Shown here: positions 46,486 to 59,007 of the stretch, one piece after another | Layout of the letters: the number at the start of each line of letters is the position of its first letter | How positions within the stretch are numbered: position 1 is the stretch's first letter | Origin: Hirudinaria manillensis | Taxonomy: Eukaryota; Annelida; Clitellata; Hirudinida; Hirudinidae | DNA: 64,000 nucleotides | Assembly: GCA_034509925.1 (NCBI GenBank) | Contig: CM067533.1 | Location: forward strand, 6,055,035 to 6,119,034 | Direction of reading: 5' to 3' | Notes under the pieces: model-generated | Databases searched by the model: none | Told to the model about the DNA's origin: nothing | What the model saw: only the letters and a program-made list of their open reading frames with translations | Position numbers and translations under genes: made by a program

Positions 46486-48652
46486 TACGTTATTAATCTT
46501 TCATTATCATTAATCCTTTTCAATAACAAGGATCCAAATTAATGAATGCTCCTTATTCAGTATCTCTTGTTTTGTTTTTTTATAACAGATGAACCTAAAG
46601 AACCTGAACAGACAGAAATACGCACGACTCAACGACAAAACAGGGCACCTGCAGGTCGACGAAATCACCCCTTGGGGAGCAGACGCCCTCATCACCATAG
46701 AGTTCATTGAGGGCAGATACGGGGTGAAGACGTGCGACGATCGATACCTCCATTACAACGGATCGCTGGCGGCCCAGCCGAGCCCCGATACCCTCTTCAC
46801 GATCGAGCTCAAATCCGGACAATATTCGGGCATGGCTTTGAAGGATTCTAATGGAAAGTATTTGACGGCCGTCGGCAAAGACGCTGTCATGCAGACCCGC
46901 AACAAGACCATCGGAAAGGATGAGTTGTTCAACATCGAAGATAGCCAAGCACAGGCCTATTTCGTGGCTCACAATGGCAAAATGGTCTCCTTGAAGCAAG
47001 GTTTAGAGATCGTTTTGAAATAGAGATCACGAGTAATTGTTTGAAAACTTCAATATTATATTTGATAGCGTAACTTTTGACGGTATTAATAGCTTAAATG
47101 AAACAATTTGAGTTAACACATTTGATAAAAATAGTAAATTTAGACGTAAGCGAAAGAAGTGGAAATTAATGACTTTAAAGAAAGCGAATTAAGTATTACA
47201 AGTGCTCACTTAATTAAATTGCTTCCAATTGCAAAAACAGGTTATAAATAGTGGCGTCAATAATAACATAATAATAATAATAAGCAAATAAATAATTAAT
47301 TAATTTCTAGGGTATATTTATATTTGCAGAAATTACAAGCAAATAATAACTTCTTTCTCAGGCATCGACATGTCTGCAAACCAGGATGACGAATTCGGAG
47401 ATAAAGAAACTTTTCAGATCGAATTCGACGGAAAAACTCAACAGTGGAGGATTAGAACTTGCGAGAACAATTACTGGTGCTATGATCCTTCGTCCAATGG
47501 GATCCAGTGCATTGGAAATGGAAAGTAAGTTACCAGGAAGTCTAGTTTAATGAACCCATAGAAACAAAATTTGTTACATTCTGCATAAGTGATTATTTCT
47601 TTGATTAAGATTAATAATATCAGCATAAATTAAGAACAATTGGCGTAAATGACTCAAATAAAGTAGGTGTTAAACTAAAATAAGTTTTTAAATCCACTTT
47701 AAAATATTTCTCAACCCAGAAATCCCAACGAGCTGTTCACAGCTGATTGGCTGGACAACGGAGGGGTGGCCCTGAAAGCCAGCAACGGCAAGTACCTCTC
47801 TGCCAAAATGAACGGAAGTCTTTACGCCCAGAACGACGCAGTTACAGAGAAAGAACATTTCTTCGTGAAGATTATCAACCGACCAATTCTGGTCCTCAAA
47901 TCAGAATTTGGTTTCGTAGGATTCAGGACCGCAAACAATCCTCGCTACGAATGCAACAAGACGAGCTACGATGTCATCTTCGTTGAACACCATCCCAATA
48001 GAAAGAGCGGAGAGTATTATCTCAAGGGTATAAATTATATTATCTCGAGGGTATAAATTATATTATCTCGAGGGTATAAATTATATTATCTCGAGGGTAT
48101 AAATTATATTATCTTAAGGGTATAATAATAAAAAAAAACCCTATTTAATCCGTTTAGAAATTGTTTTCGTTTAATTGGGTCACTTGCAGTTAACAGCTGC
48201 AAACTCTGTAATTAAATGTGGCCTCCTAAAAACTGTTCAAAAAACATTTTATTTTTAAAAACATGTGTATCGTCGACATTAAACATTTTCAAAGTGCATT
48301 CTACTTAACCTCAACTTTTAGGAATTTCAATTCTTACTCCTAGGAACAGTTAGAATCATTTCCGAAGAATATCTGTAAAAACGATTCATTCATTCATCAG
48401 CCCATCCATCCATTCATTCACTCATCATGAAACCATAATTCACCAGGTCATAACGACAAATACTGGGCAGTTGACGGAGAAGGATGCATAAATGCAAACA
48501 GCGGTCAACCACAACCCTTCATCTTTGAGCTGAGGAAGCACTCTAAGATGGCCATAAAGGCCCCGAACGGATGCTACCTTGTCGGTGAACAGAATGGAAT
48601 CATCACGGCCAAGACCAGGGACCTTCAGAAGGCCGTCATGTGGGAGTATTAA
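45173..48652 (+). CDS. FSCN: Fascin actin-bundling protein, complete six-exon gene
   Basis: Cross-links parallel actin filaments in filopodia and similar protrusions. Exons: 45173-45184 (MFGK), 45490-45924, 46589-47000, 47362-47524, 47720-48027, 48447-48652; total 1536 nt, 511 aa (vertebrate fascin about 493). All junctions are in frame. Four beta-trefoil repeats are covered: KYLTAESFGFKINAS and RYLAGDKKGN (trefoil 1), WGADALITIEF and KDELFNIE (2), GIDMSANQDDEF and ALKASNGKYLSAK (3), SYDVIFVEH and YWAVDGEG, ending AVMWEY (4). The phosphorylated PKC-site Ser of vertebrate fascin (motif NASASSLKKK) is replaced by Thr47 in NASGATLRKK, still phosphorylatable with its basic neighbours. The donor after exon 5 lies inside a five-copy tandem repeat. 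Confidence 0.97.
46420..46483. repeat. (AAT)n microsatellite in fascin intron 2
   Basis: About 20 copies of AAT, intronic. Confidence 0.92.
48017..48131. repeat. 23-bp tandem repeat duplicating the fascin exon-5 donor
   Basis: Five copies start at 48017, 48040, 48063, 48086 and 48109. The unit is TTATCTC(A/G)AG, GGTATAAATTATA. Copy 1 spans the exon/intron border (CTCAAGG then GTATAA). Each later copy repeats the last exon bases and the GGTATAA donor. As 23 is not a multiple of 3, use of later donors would change frame. Confidence 0.92.
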
Positions 48653-49068
48653 AATCAGGAGAAAGACAACAAACTTTCTTCTCTTATTTTTTTTTTTTAA
48701 ATTCATTTGTCACGACTTCACTTTTTAGTTCGTTCCTTACTTTGCTGTAAAGTTCTTTATTTTTGCTTTTTATTAATTTTTTTCTCGTTAGTTTGTTTTT
48801 TAAAAAAGAAAGAAAATATGCTTTTCATGAAAATTGCGTCGCTGGAATTAAAGAATGGCTTCGAATTTTAGTCTCAATAAAACGTTCACTTTTAAAAACA
48901 TCTGCAAACAAGCATAGCTTCTTCTGGCCGATGATCCATGTTAATTGTGATGATGATGATGATGACGACGGCGACGATGATGATGGATCTTGAGATTCTA
49001 ATCGAATGTGACAAAAATTTAATTTAGAATGACGTGAACAAGAACTTTAATCTCCAAAAAACGTGTAA
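48653..49068. other. Fascin 3'UTR and spacer
   Basis: About 416 bp between the fascin stop and the next start codon, both on the plus strand, with a short (GAT/GAC)n at 48948-48986. AATAAA near 48877 (CAATAAAACG) may be the fascin polyadenylation signal. Confidence 0.55.
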
Positions 49069-51635
49069 ATGGCTGAAGGTAAGAGGATAGGAAGGTTGAT
49101 AGCGGTAGGCAGATTTCTGATGGAATTAATCCGGAGAGCTGGAATGAGCTCCGGAATGAATAATTCAAGATGATGGAACAAAAACGATCGATCAGCCATG
49201 CTTCGTCGGTTTTGCGGTCTGAATTTTAGGGAGACTCGTTCGATTTCCAGAAGCTAATTACATGACGAAAGAGGGCTACATTGGACACTTTGTCATCGAC
49301 AGTACTGTTCGAAATTCTCCATCTTTTCACTTCGGAATCAGACACAAGGAGAGGCCAACAACAGCCCAACTCACTCCAGGTCCCGCTGCTTATTTTCCTG
49401 AGAATAAAACTTACAACACAGGTTAGTGATGAAATGATTTTTAAAAAAAGCAATTGCTATTCAGACCGATTGTCAAAATTGATTCGAACGTAACTTTGAC
49501 TTTAACCCAGGCAATTATTCTGAGCTTAAGAATAACTTTATCTTTATATAAAATCATTGGCCACCATAAATCAATCAGCCATAAATTGTTGATCAATAGT
49601 TAACTAACCGTTAATCAATGATTGATCAATAGTTAATCAATCGCGATGATTAAAAGGACGAGAAGCCAATCGTGCCCCTCTGATTCTCAGCCGCAAGAAT
49701 CCCCTGAAAGCCCCTAGAAACCCTGGTCCGGCCGATTACATCCCTGGCAGTTGTGCCCTTCTAAGTCAGCACCCATCCTCCCCTTCCTTCAGCATCCCAA
49801 GGGCTCCCCAAGTGACGTCACAGAAGAGGAGCAAAACTCCAGGTGACAAATAGGGGAAGATATGTTATTCATAAGCAGATCCGCTTTCCAAGAATTATTT
49901 TCTGCGGTTTTGCTGATAGGATGACGAATGACTTTGCACTTCTTTGTCTGTCTTCGTTGTTTTACATTTCTTTTTGTAATTATTTTTGTGTGTGTTAAAT
50001 TTACAATCATTTATTTATTTATTTTTGAAGAAGAAGAGGGTTTTTCTCAAAGTCAAATATTCCGTGATTTATAATTTAAAGTCCTGAATTAATTCAGATT
50101 TGACACGAATGTTTGAACAAATGGAATTTTAAATTTTACTCCAAAAAGAAAAGAAACATTTTCACCACGATTGGATATTCCGGCAAAAGGAAATGATTAA
50201 AACTCCGGATTATTATTAATTAATGAATAAAATTTATCATTTATTTCTTCATGACAACCATCCATCTCCATAGCAACCATCCATCTTCATTGAGAAGCAT
50301 GCCATGGTATGTAAACAATGTTTAACGGTTGTGAGAAAAACGTTACGCAATGTTAAGTAATATTACAATTTATTCGTTACCATTGGCAACGTAAAGCATT
50401 GCATTGTCAGCTCCTAATGTTTACAACCTTGACCCGATGCTCGGAAACTCTGTAAGGTCAGACAAGAGGTCAAACCATGGATTTTCGATTCGCTCCCGAA
50501 GTTGTCTCGGAGGATTTGCAGAGGACAGAGTGAAGGTCACGCTAATTAATTATTCAGAACTGATTAATTGATTACTAATTATAATATAATTAAGGATAAT
50601 TAAGTGTTATTTTAAATATTTTCTTTAGAAATCGGTGATAAGAGATTAATGCGATTAAATATCAATATTAAATTAAACATAATTTATAATAATATATTCG
50701 TTAACATTCAATTTAACATAACGGCAGCACTTTTTTCTTGGAGATAAAAATTAATCTCATTATTACTAATAATTTAAAAAAATAGGTTAATTATGTTGAT
50801 GACGACGACGAAGACTACGAGACTGATGGTGATGGTAATGTTAATATTAAATAATTAATTGATATTAATATTAATTATTTAATGCAATTAATAAATATTA
50901 ATTAATTAATTAATTTATTTATTTATTTATTAAAAACCCAAAGTCACCTGGACCAGCAGCCTATCAACTGCCGAATACGAACAAATACATGCGTAGATCC
51001 GCATGTTTCACAATAACAGGAAGACATTTTATGCCCTCAAACAACACGACGAAGCCCGGCCCCGCGTCTCACTCCATCGGTCACGTGGGTTCAATGGATT
51101 TCATTTCTCGTGGCTTTTTATTTTTAAATTTTTATACTTTTATATTTTGATCGTTTAAATATTTTTTTAATCTTTTGAAATTTATTTTAAGCGTTTTTAA
51201 TCTTTTTATTCCTCGCGGTTTATTTATTTATTTATAATTATTTTTTTTTAAAGTCGTTTTTTCATGTTTTGTTGATTTATTTTCAATTTAACTTTTTTTT
51301 TGCTCTCCAAAAAAAAAAAAAATCAGATATTACTTGGAAATGAACGAATAAATCACACTTTGGTGTGTCATAATTTCAATTTGAGTTTACGATTTAAATT
51401 GATTTTGAAATCAATTTAATCGAATTTAATTTAAGAAAAATAATTTCAACACTTAAGAAAATAATTAATAGAAAGTTAATGTACTTAATTAATAATTAGT
51501 TAATATAATTATATCAGTTAAAAATTCTAAACGCCTCATCAGGTTCCACTGAGCACTCACAAAAAGAGTCCGTCATTCACCTTCGGATTGAAGCATTCCA
51601 ACGCCTCTCTTCCTACTTACTTTCAAGAATTCTGA
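49069..51635 (+). CDS. Sperm-tail PG-rich repeat protein (ODF3/CIMAP1-like), complete six-exon gene
   Basis: Family members bind axonemal microtubules in sperm tails and cilia. Exons: 49069-49078 (MAE plus one base), 49251-49421, 49657-49842, 50462-50535, 50944-51084, 51543-51635; 675 nt, 224 aa, all GT-AG and in phase. PG-rich repeats recur: TPGPAAYFPENKTY, NPGPADYIPGS with SPSFSIPRAP, GFSIRSRS then SPGPAAYQLPNTNKY, KPGPASHSIGH, and a last SPSFTFGLKHS ending YFQEF. The first exon (SPSFHFGIRHKERP) carries the usual opening motif. Exon 4 (50462-50535, NHGFSIRSRS) is needed to reconcile phase between exons 3 and 5 and fits the repeat pattern. For exon 5 the donor at 51084 (CAC then GTGGGT) keeps frame, whereas one four bases later does not. 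ODF3 in mammals is about 254 aa. Confidence 0.88.
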
Positions 51636-52699
51636 TTTAAAAGCATGGAATTTATCTAAATTTTAATTGTTAATAATAAAATTCAATTATGTAATAAACG
51701 TACAATTATTTGGCCATTGTGATTATGTAATTTGAATATTATTAACTGACTTTTAGTCGTTCTGCATCGCCTCACTCACTCACTTTGATTGTCACGGAAT
51801 AGTAAAGTTTATAAAACTTCCTGTTTCTAATTTGACCAATAATTATGATTTAAATTAATTAGTAAACGATTACCAATCTTAATTAACATTAATAATAAAT
51901 AAATTAATTAATTAATTAATAATCGCCACACAAACACACACTCACAAAATGGCAACAACAACAAAAAACTGATCCAACGAAGATTGTCACGAATTTATTG
52001 AAGTGAAAACTTGAAACTGTAGCAATTAAATTAAAAGGTACGAAAATACAAGGAAGTGAAGATCCAGGTGATGGATCCAATCATCGATGATCCAGGTGTG
52101 ACGACACAGGTGAGCAAGTGACGGATGGCGCGAGATTTCTGCCTAAGAACGGAAGAGGTCTGGTTCTCCGTCAGCACCATCTGAGGGAATGCAAGTTCCG
52201 GCAGACTCTCTGGAGGAATGTTTTAATAAATTATGATAATCGCTTTTGCATGCATAATGAATCCAATGAAGAATGTGGTCGTGCTAATGCATCATTACAG
52301 ATTTTTTTTTTTTTTCGAATTTAAATTATTTTGCCTTATAATATTGAAATAATATTTATTATTATTATTAATTTAATAACGATAATTTTAATGCCTAATA
52401 TTTTTAATAATTCACAATTACACCATGATAATCATAGAAGAGTTATCTACAATTATTATCCTTAATAAAACATATCGAGTAAAATTGATTCGATTAAATT
52501 TTTTGAAAAATGGTACATAATACTAGTATCGTTGTTGCGGTTGTTGTAGTAGCATGTTTGTTGTATTATGTTGTTGTATCCGTTGTAGTACAAATATGTT
52601 GTTGTTGTGGATGTTATAGTACAATTACGTTGTTGTTGTGGATGTTGTAGTACAAATATGTTGTTGTTGTAGTACAACTATGTTGTTGTTGTTGTTTAC
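51636..52699. other. Spacer and intron with minisatellite
   Basis: AT-rich, with no supported exon on either strand. If the Ig gene continues 3', this is its intron. A TTG-rich minisatellite fills the end next to the Ig exon. Confidence 0.5.
52527..52699. repeat. TTG-rich minisatellite abutting an Ig exon donor
   Basis: Imperfect units of about 31 bp built from GTTGTTGTTGTGGATGTTGTA and GTACAAATAT. On the minus strand the array begins right at the GTAAAC donor of exon 52700-52829 and gives CAA-rich sequence. Confidence 0.8.
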
Positions 52700-55600
52700 T
52701 TCTGGCGAGTGTCGTTGAACTCCAACCGACTCCAATGATGTTCTCAGCTGTCAACGTATACGACCTGAACGACAACAGACTCGTCCTGTGCACAATCAGA
52801 GTCGCTTGTAACGTATTTTCGTTGACCACCTGAGGAACAATATCTTGCTAAATAAATAAATAATTAATTATATAAATAAATAAATGAATAATTAAATAAA
52901 TAAATGAATAATTAAATAAATAAATAAATAATTTACCTATTTATTCCTTGATAATGAGAAAACAATACCTTTAGGATATTTATTGTATTATTATCATTAT
53001 TTTTACTATTATCATTATCTTTATTAATATTATTATTATATATTAAATGCTTGTTATTAATTAATTATTTATTTAATTAATTATGTTATATAAGAAATTT
53101 TTAAAAATATATTTTCTGAAGAAATTTAATTTAACTGAAGACATTCTATTTTTAAAGATTAAATCCGAGGTCAAACCAGTGAACCTTGACAAGAGTGGTG
53201 TATTCCCCCCAGCTGATGACGTCGTCGACCAAAGTCCTGCTTTTGTCGTCGAAGCTCCAACGAAGCGTGACCAGGTTGGGGCGTGACGAAACGAGGCACG
53301 TCACCTTCACGTTCGATTCTCCCAGGTGTGCTAATACAGGTGGACAGCTGACGTAGGGACGGTCTGGCAGATGGAAGTGATTATGATGACGATGATGAAG
53401 ATTACGGTGACGACGACGATGATGATGATGACTGTAATTCACTTAAGAAGCGCCATTTTCAGAGCACCATCCATCCTCACATCCGTCCATCCATCCATCC
53501 GTCCGTCCATCCATCCTATTCCTTTTATAGCGGACTTTCATCTCAACATTAAAATGTTTTAAAGTCGCATATAGACGTTAGAGGCGCTTTCCATTTATAT
53601 AGCGCTCCTCACCGATGGTGCTTGTGGAAGTGAGAGCTGATAATGATGATAATCTTGTTATTACTTAATTAATTTTAAAATCATTATTACATTAACTATG
53701 CTAATTAGTTAAAGTATATTTATTTTATGAAACATTACTCTAAATAGCTTGAGCGTGATCTAGATGATAATGATGATGATGATGATAATGGCGACGATGA
53801 AGATGATGATGAGAGAGGTTGTTGCCATGGAGATCTTTTATCTTCCACCGAAAGCCCTTAATCTTCCTTTCTTTCCATGAAACGTCAACGGGGGCGATCT
53901 CAAGTTGCAGAACGTCATGTTGTAGATTTCGATACAATCACAATTTCGATTCAATCACAATTTCGATTCAATCATGATTTCAATCCAATCATGATTTCAA
54001 TTCAATCATGATTTCAATCCAATCATGATTTCAATTCAATCAAGATTTCAATCCAAATGGATTCATTTCTGATGAATGGATTGTCAATTGCTAGCGCGAT
54101 GGAGATGAAATATTTAAAGTTATTTCTGGTGTTTATTGTTTAAATGACTTCAAGGAAATTGTTAATTATTTTTAAATTATTAATAAATATTTATTTAAAT
54201 TGTTTCCTAGAAAATTTCGCCCTTTGAGAATAAAAAGCAATTCTTCCGTCCAATGGAACCCGGTTATGCAAACGTTCATAAAAAATAATTTAAAAACTTT
54301 AAAATAATTTTAAAATAGTTTAAAAACAAAACAAAATACAATACAATACAAAACACGAAGCGTTGGAAACTCACATAGAACGTTGACCTTGACCGCATAC
54401 CAGGGCGTCTTAGAGTTGTTGAAATTGAATTTAGTCGTGCACTTGAGTACAGAATCGTCGTCCGAGGAGTTGAACCTCAGACGTCTCGATCCGAGTCGAA
54501 TTTCGTGCTTGATCAACCGGAAGCCGGGCGGTCCGGACAGGTGCGTGAAGAGGTCGTGGCCGAAGGAGGGGGTGATGTTCTGGTCGTTGAGGAAGATGGA
54601 AACCGTAGGAACAGGATGACCGCAGACGACGATGCAGTCCAAAGTCGTCTCTTGATTCTCTTTGACGGCCAATGTGAACTTGAAGGTGTGTTTATCGAAC
54701 CTGGCGTTGTCCATGTTGTGCGTCACTGTGAGGAGAGTGCTCGATAAGGATACATCCGGTCCAGTCAGGCGTATCGACTTTACGGGCACTGAGTCGGTTG
54801 TCAATTATTTAGGAAATCATTTTGGAAAATCCGTTGTTTTTAATAAAAATTAATATTTTATTGTTATTGTTATCATCATTATCGTCATCAGTGTTTTATG
54901 TTCTGTAAATGATAAGTTAAGCTATGATTTACATTATGGAAATATTAAACTTATTTGGACATAATTAAATATATATTCATTAATATTATATTTATTGCAA
55001 ACTTTTACTTAGCACTTATTTCCCGCTTCCCACTAATGCTTTCACTTTGCCAAAGAAATTTTGCAAATGGCCGCATGAATGAAAGAGAAAAAAACGAACG
55101 AATGAATGAATGTTTTATTTTTTATGTTGTGAAATGTTGGAAAACAACTTGGAAGGAGTGAGTAAAAAACAAAAAGTAAACTTTACAAACAAACAAACAA
55201 ATATACAAACAAACAAACAAATATACATACAAACAAACAAATATACATACAAACAAACAAACAAACAAATAAACAAACAAAGTAAAACAAAAAAAAACTG
55301 AGAAACGAAACCAGAGAGAAAGTTATCTACAAATGGAGGCAATATTTTCTTGAGCTGAAATTTTTTGCTCTGCAAAAAAAAAAAAATCCAAGAAAAGAAA
55401 AACGTTCGTCGCTTGAAAAACTCTTTGCAAATGTTATGAACAGCCACACGTGACACGCTGTCATTGGCTGATTGTCATTTCAAAATGGCGACAACAAAAA
55501 ACTTTGGAGATTCGTTGCATTTATTTTGTATGAATTATATCATTCATTTCCTATCAATTATAATATTTATTTTTTTATCAATTATAAAATACATTATTTA

Positions 55601-58600
55601 TCAATTATTTTACATATTTCCAATAAATTAAAATATTTACTTCATACCAATTATATTACTGACCATAATCAATTATAATATTCATTTCATAATTTCAATT
55701 ATTTCATTTCAATTATAATATTTAATTCCTCTAAATTATTAACTAGGCTCGAGCCATGACCTTTAACAAAAGCGAAAGTGAAGGACATTTATTTTTGGCA
55801 TCGAGGGTCGACACGAGATACTTCCATTGTTTCTGATCAAATGCTTTCAAAACATTTTTTATAACGTAATTTGCATGCTAACAAATATTTATGGTTTGTC
55901 TGGAATAATAATTAACATTGCTGGCACCTGGATGGAAGTATTTGCTACTAAATAGCGTGCAAGTGGTTCGGATGAATGGATGGACGGATAGACAGATGGA
56001 TGGATGGATGGATGGATGGATGGATGGATGGATGGATGGATGGATGGATGGATGGATGGATGGATGGATGGATGGATGGATGGATGGATGGATGGATGGA
56101 TGGATGGATGGATGGATGGATGGATGGATGGATGGATGGATGGATGGATGGATGGATGGATGATGGATGGATGGATGGATGGATGGATGGATGGATGGAT
56201 GGAATTATGGATGGATGTATGTATGGATGGATGGTATGATGGATGGATGGATGGATGGATGGATGGATGGATGGATGGATGGATGGATGGATGGATGGAT
56301 GGATGGATGGATGGATGGATGGATGGATGGATGGATGGATGGATGGATGGATGGATGGATGGATGGATGGATGGATGGATGGATGGATGGATGGATGGAT
56401 GGATGGATGGATGGATGGATGGATGGATGGATGGATGGATGGATGGATGGATGGATGGATGGATGGATGGATGGATGGATGGATGGATGGATGGATGGAT
56501 GGATGGATGGATGGATGGATGGATGGATGGATGGATGGATGGATGGATGGATGGATGGATCGACGGATGGACGGTTGGTTGGATGGATGCTTTCAGAATA
56601 CAAGCAAATGTTTTTATAAACTGTTTCCTAAAATATTCGTTACGTCAATTTCGAATTTCCATAGAGGATATTTAAACTTTTTCGGAGCTTTAAAACAAAT
56701 GATTGAGTGAGTAAGTGAGTGAATGAGTCAGTGAATGCGGAAGGAGAGAGAGAATGAAAGAAAGAGAGCGAATGAGTGATTCTATTCTCCTCATGTTCAC
56801 CATCACTTGAGATACTTGATAGAAATGATCCAATGGAAATCAATAGCTTGGTCGTCCATTTTATAAATATCGGACATCAATAACAAATTCAGCATCGTTA
56901 TCAGGATCGCCGTGGCCAACTAATACGGTTAGCACAACATTTTGTATCATTACATGTCGGTAAACATTTGATCGAATTAAAAAATAAATTATGAAAATAT
57001 GATAAATGCAAATAAAATAAATTATAAAAACATAATAAATCGGACATGGCGGATTAGCGATGGCTTAAAATTCTGGAAATCACTTTAAAGTAATTTTAAT
57101 TCCACCTGAAATTAATTAAAATTAAAAAAATTAAATTTAACTTAAAAACATATTTATTTCAAATTCGTTTGAAAGATGTAAACTATATTGTATTTAAATG
57201 AACCATAAAATAACCATAAAATAATTTATATAATAATTATTTTAAAATAAGAATAATTATAAAATAAATTATATAATAATTATGGTTATTTAATATTTAT
57301 ATATAATATCTTACATAATTACTACAAACCAAAAACTCAATGCAATGGAAAACCAGATAAATAAAGGGTAAATCAAATATTTTTACAAAATATTTTTCTC
57401 AAACACTTCATAAATAACATTTGATAACCAAATAATAAATCTCAAATATTAATTAATTATTATTTATTACAATTGTATATTATTATATAATTAATATTAA
57501 TATAATTATTATTACAACTAATAATTAATTAAATTATTATAAGATAATTATATGCTATAAATTGAAGGGCAAAACGTTTATAAATGAACGAACGATTGAA
57601 TGAATGAATGAATGAATGGATGGGTGGATGAATGAATGAATGAATGAATGAAAAGAATTTGAAATTATTTAAAGTTGCCTACTAAAAATGCTGACCATTG
57701 ACGATGATCTGATGCGTGACTCCACCCAGAACATTGGACCTGGAACCTCTGACCACGCAGCTGTAGTTGCCACTGTCAGACGGACCGATCCCTGGAAGCA
57801 TGTTCCAATTACGTGCTGGAAATTCGTCTTCAGAGTTCTTAGTTCAGTTAATAAATTGTTTAATTAGTTTATATAAATGGTTTTAATTTATTAATGAATT
57901 AATTGGTTTAATTCGAATGAATAATCCTTTGAATTAGTTTTTATTAGTTAATGAAGTTTTTCCTGAAGTGCTCGGAAGTTTCAAAATGGCTCTCGTAAGA
58001 ATTAGTGGACCGCAGTTGGCCGAAAGAATGGGTCCTTGGGTCGAGGAAATGAAACTTTCCGGATCTGCCGGATCAGGAAATGAGGGAAGCAAACATGAAA
58101 GGGAAGATGGAAAAGACGTCTCCATTTGAATTCAGCTCACGTGGTTCAACAAGTGGCCGAGAATTTCATTCTTTGTAATGAATGCTTAACGAAGTAATTG
58201 GATCTTTAATTAAATGCGAGGTATGACCAGGACAAACATTAGTAATAATAATAACGTTAAATAAATAATTAAATATTATACTATATATTACGACAGGAAC
58301 AAATAATAAAAATAATAATAATTTTATATAAATATATAATAAATTATAGCATATAAAAAAGGGAATAAATATGAAATGAAAATAATTTCGTAATTATTAT
58401 TGCACTCGGCATTATTATTCTTAAGTACCTAAATCGTATTAAAACATAATTTCGTTGAATTCAATGTTGTCAAAGGAAGAAAGAAGTTTAACATTCAAAA
58501 ATAAAACATAACAGCATGAAGTAATTAAACTGTATCATACAATCGATCACTTTGTAAATAAATAAATAAATTAATTAATTAATTACGTATTAACAAACAA

Positions 58601-59007
58601 AAACATTCCCCAGAGTTTTGCACAGGCAATCGAAGATAACGAAAGAAAGAACGAAAGAATGAATGAATAAATGAATGAATGAAAGAAATAGAGAAAGAAA
58701 GAAAGAAAGAAATAAGATTGAATGAATGAAAACTGACCTGTAATGGAGAGTCGAACACTGTAACGTTTACTCTCGTTGGTGAAGGTGACAAGGAATCTGT
58801 TCGAGTTGAGAAACGGTGGCAGCAGATTCCCAAGAACGTTCAATTCCAGGGTTTCGTTGATCTGAGTCTTTTTCCAGACGACTGGCATGTTGAACATGAC
58901 GAAGTACTCCGAGTGGAATTCGCATTCCAGCTCCGCCGATGCCCCGGATTGGAGGATCAGAGTCGAACCTCTCGTTAGCATCGTCAGCAGGCTCGGAAAT
59001 GTGGACA
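52700..59007 (-). CDS. Immunoglobulin-superfamily receptor/adhesion protein, partial (five exons)
   Basis: Minus-strand exons 5' to 3': 58738-59007, 57696-57791, 54375-54788, 53185-53363, 52700-52829; 1089 nt, 363 codons, all GT-AG, phases 1, 1, 1, 0, 1 matching at every join. Ig1: [26 protein letters not shown] joined to [14 protein letters not shown] (the D-x-G-x-Y-x-C motif). Ig2: [19 protein letters not shown] to SVLKCTTKF and WYAVKVNVL. Ig3: [28 protein letters not shown] joined to [16 protein letters not shown]. Several N-x-S/T sites occur (NET, NES, NIT, NSS). This is the layout of an extracellular cell-surface protein. No signal peptide, transmembrane segment or stop was found: upstream, a hydrophobic frame at 59269-59422 joins in phase but lacks ATG; downstream exons are unknown. 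A specific family (nephrin/Kirrel-like or other) cannot be named. Confidence 0.82.
53482..53516. repeat. (CCAT/CCGT)n microsatellite
   Basis: About eight CCAT or CCGT units in an Ig-gene intron. The same mixed array is at 62195-62280. Confidence 0.85.
53575..53620 (-). mobile_element. Probable LINE/SINE 3' tail remnant
   Basis: On the minus strand it contains AGCGCTATATAAATGGAAAG, close to CGCTATATAAATGGCAT at about 7845 on the plus strand. It is too short to classify. Confidence 0.3.
53926..54055. repeat. 17-bp minisatellite (ATTTC-RATTCAATCA)n
   Basis: Seven to eight copies of a 17-bp unit, ATTTCGATTCAATCACA drifting to ATTTCAATCCAATCATG, with two alternating variants at the 3' end. Intronic in the Ig gene. 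Confidence 0.88.
55182..55282. repeat. (AAAC)n microsatellite with ATAC interruptions
   Basis: AAAC repeats with a nested 24-bp unit (ACAAACAAACAAATATACAT) repeated about three times. Intronic in the Ig gene. Confidence 0.88.
55974..56562. repeat. (GGAT)n tetranucleotide microsatellite
   Basis: Roughly 145 copies of GGAT, broken near 56160-56235 by a phase slip and a degenerate patch, which separates two long pure blocks. It generates long Met-Asp-Gly-Trp or Ile-His-Pro-Ser frames on both strands that are not genes. Lies in a 2.9-kb intron of the Ig gene. Confidence 0.97.
57596..57650. repeat. (GAAT)n microsatellite
   Basis: About 12 units with a GGATGGGTGGAT interruption, 45 bp downstream (on the minus strand) of Ig exon 57696-57791. 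Confidence 0.88.
58647..58733. repeat. (GAAT)n/(GAAA)n compound microsatellite
   Basis: Directly abuts the donor side of Ig exon 58738-59007, so the intron starts within a few bases of a purine-rich (minus: TTTC/ATTC) repeat. Confidence 0.85.

Noticed and set aside
48017-48131. CRISPR-like regular repeat
   Set aside because: Units are contiguous with no spacers, in a spliced animal gene; it is a simple tandem duplication.
53740-53937. Minus-strand frame [20 protein letters not shown] as an extra Ig-gene exon
   Set aside because: Exons 54375 and 53185 already join in phase and complete a normal Ig linker (KVNVLYRPYV), so no exon is needed between them.
56004-56675. Long open frames of Met-Asp-Gly-Trp repeats (and Ile-His-Pro-Ser on the minus strand)
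   Set aside because: Pure translation of the (GGAT)n microsatellite; open because the array has no stop in any frame.
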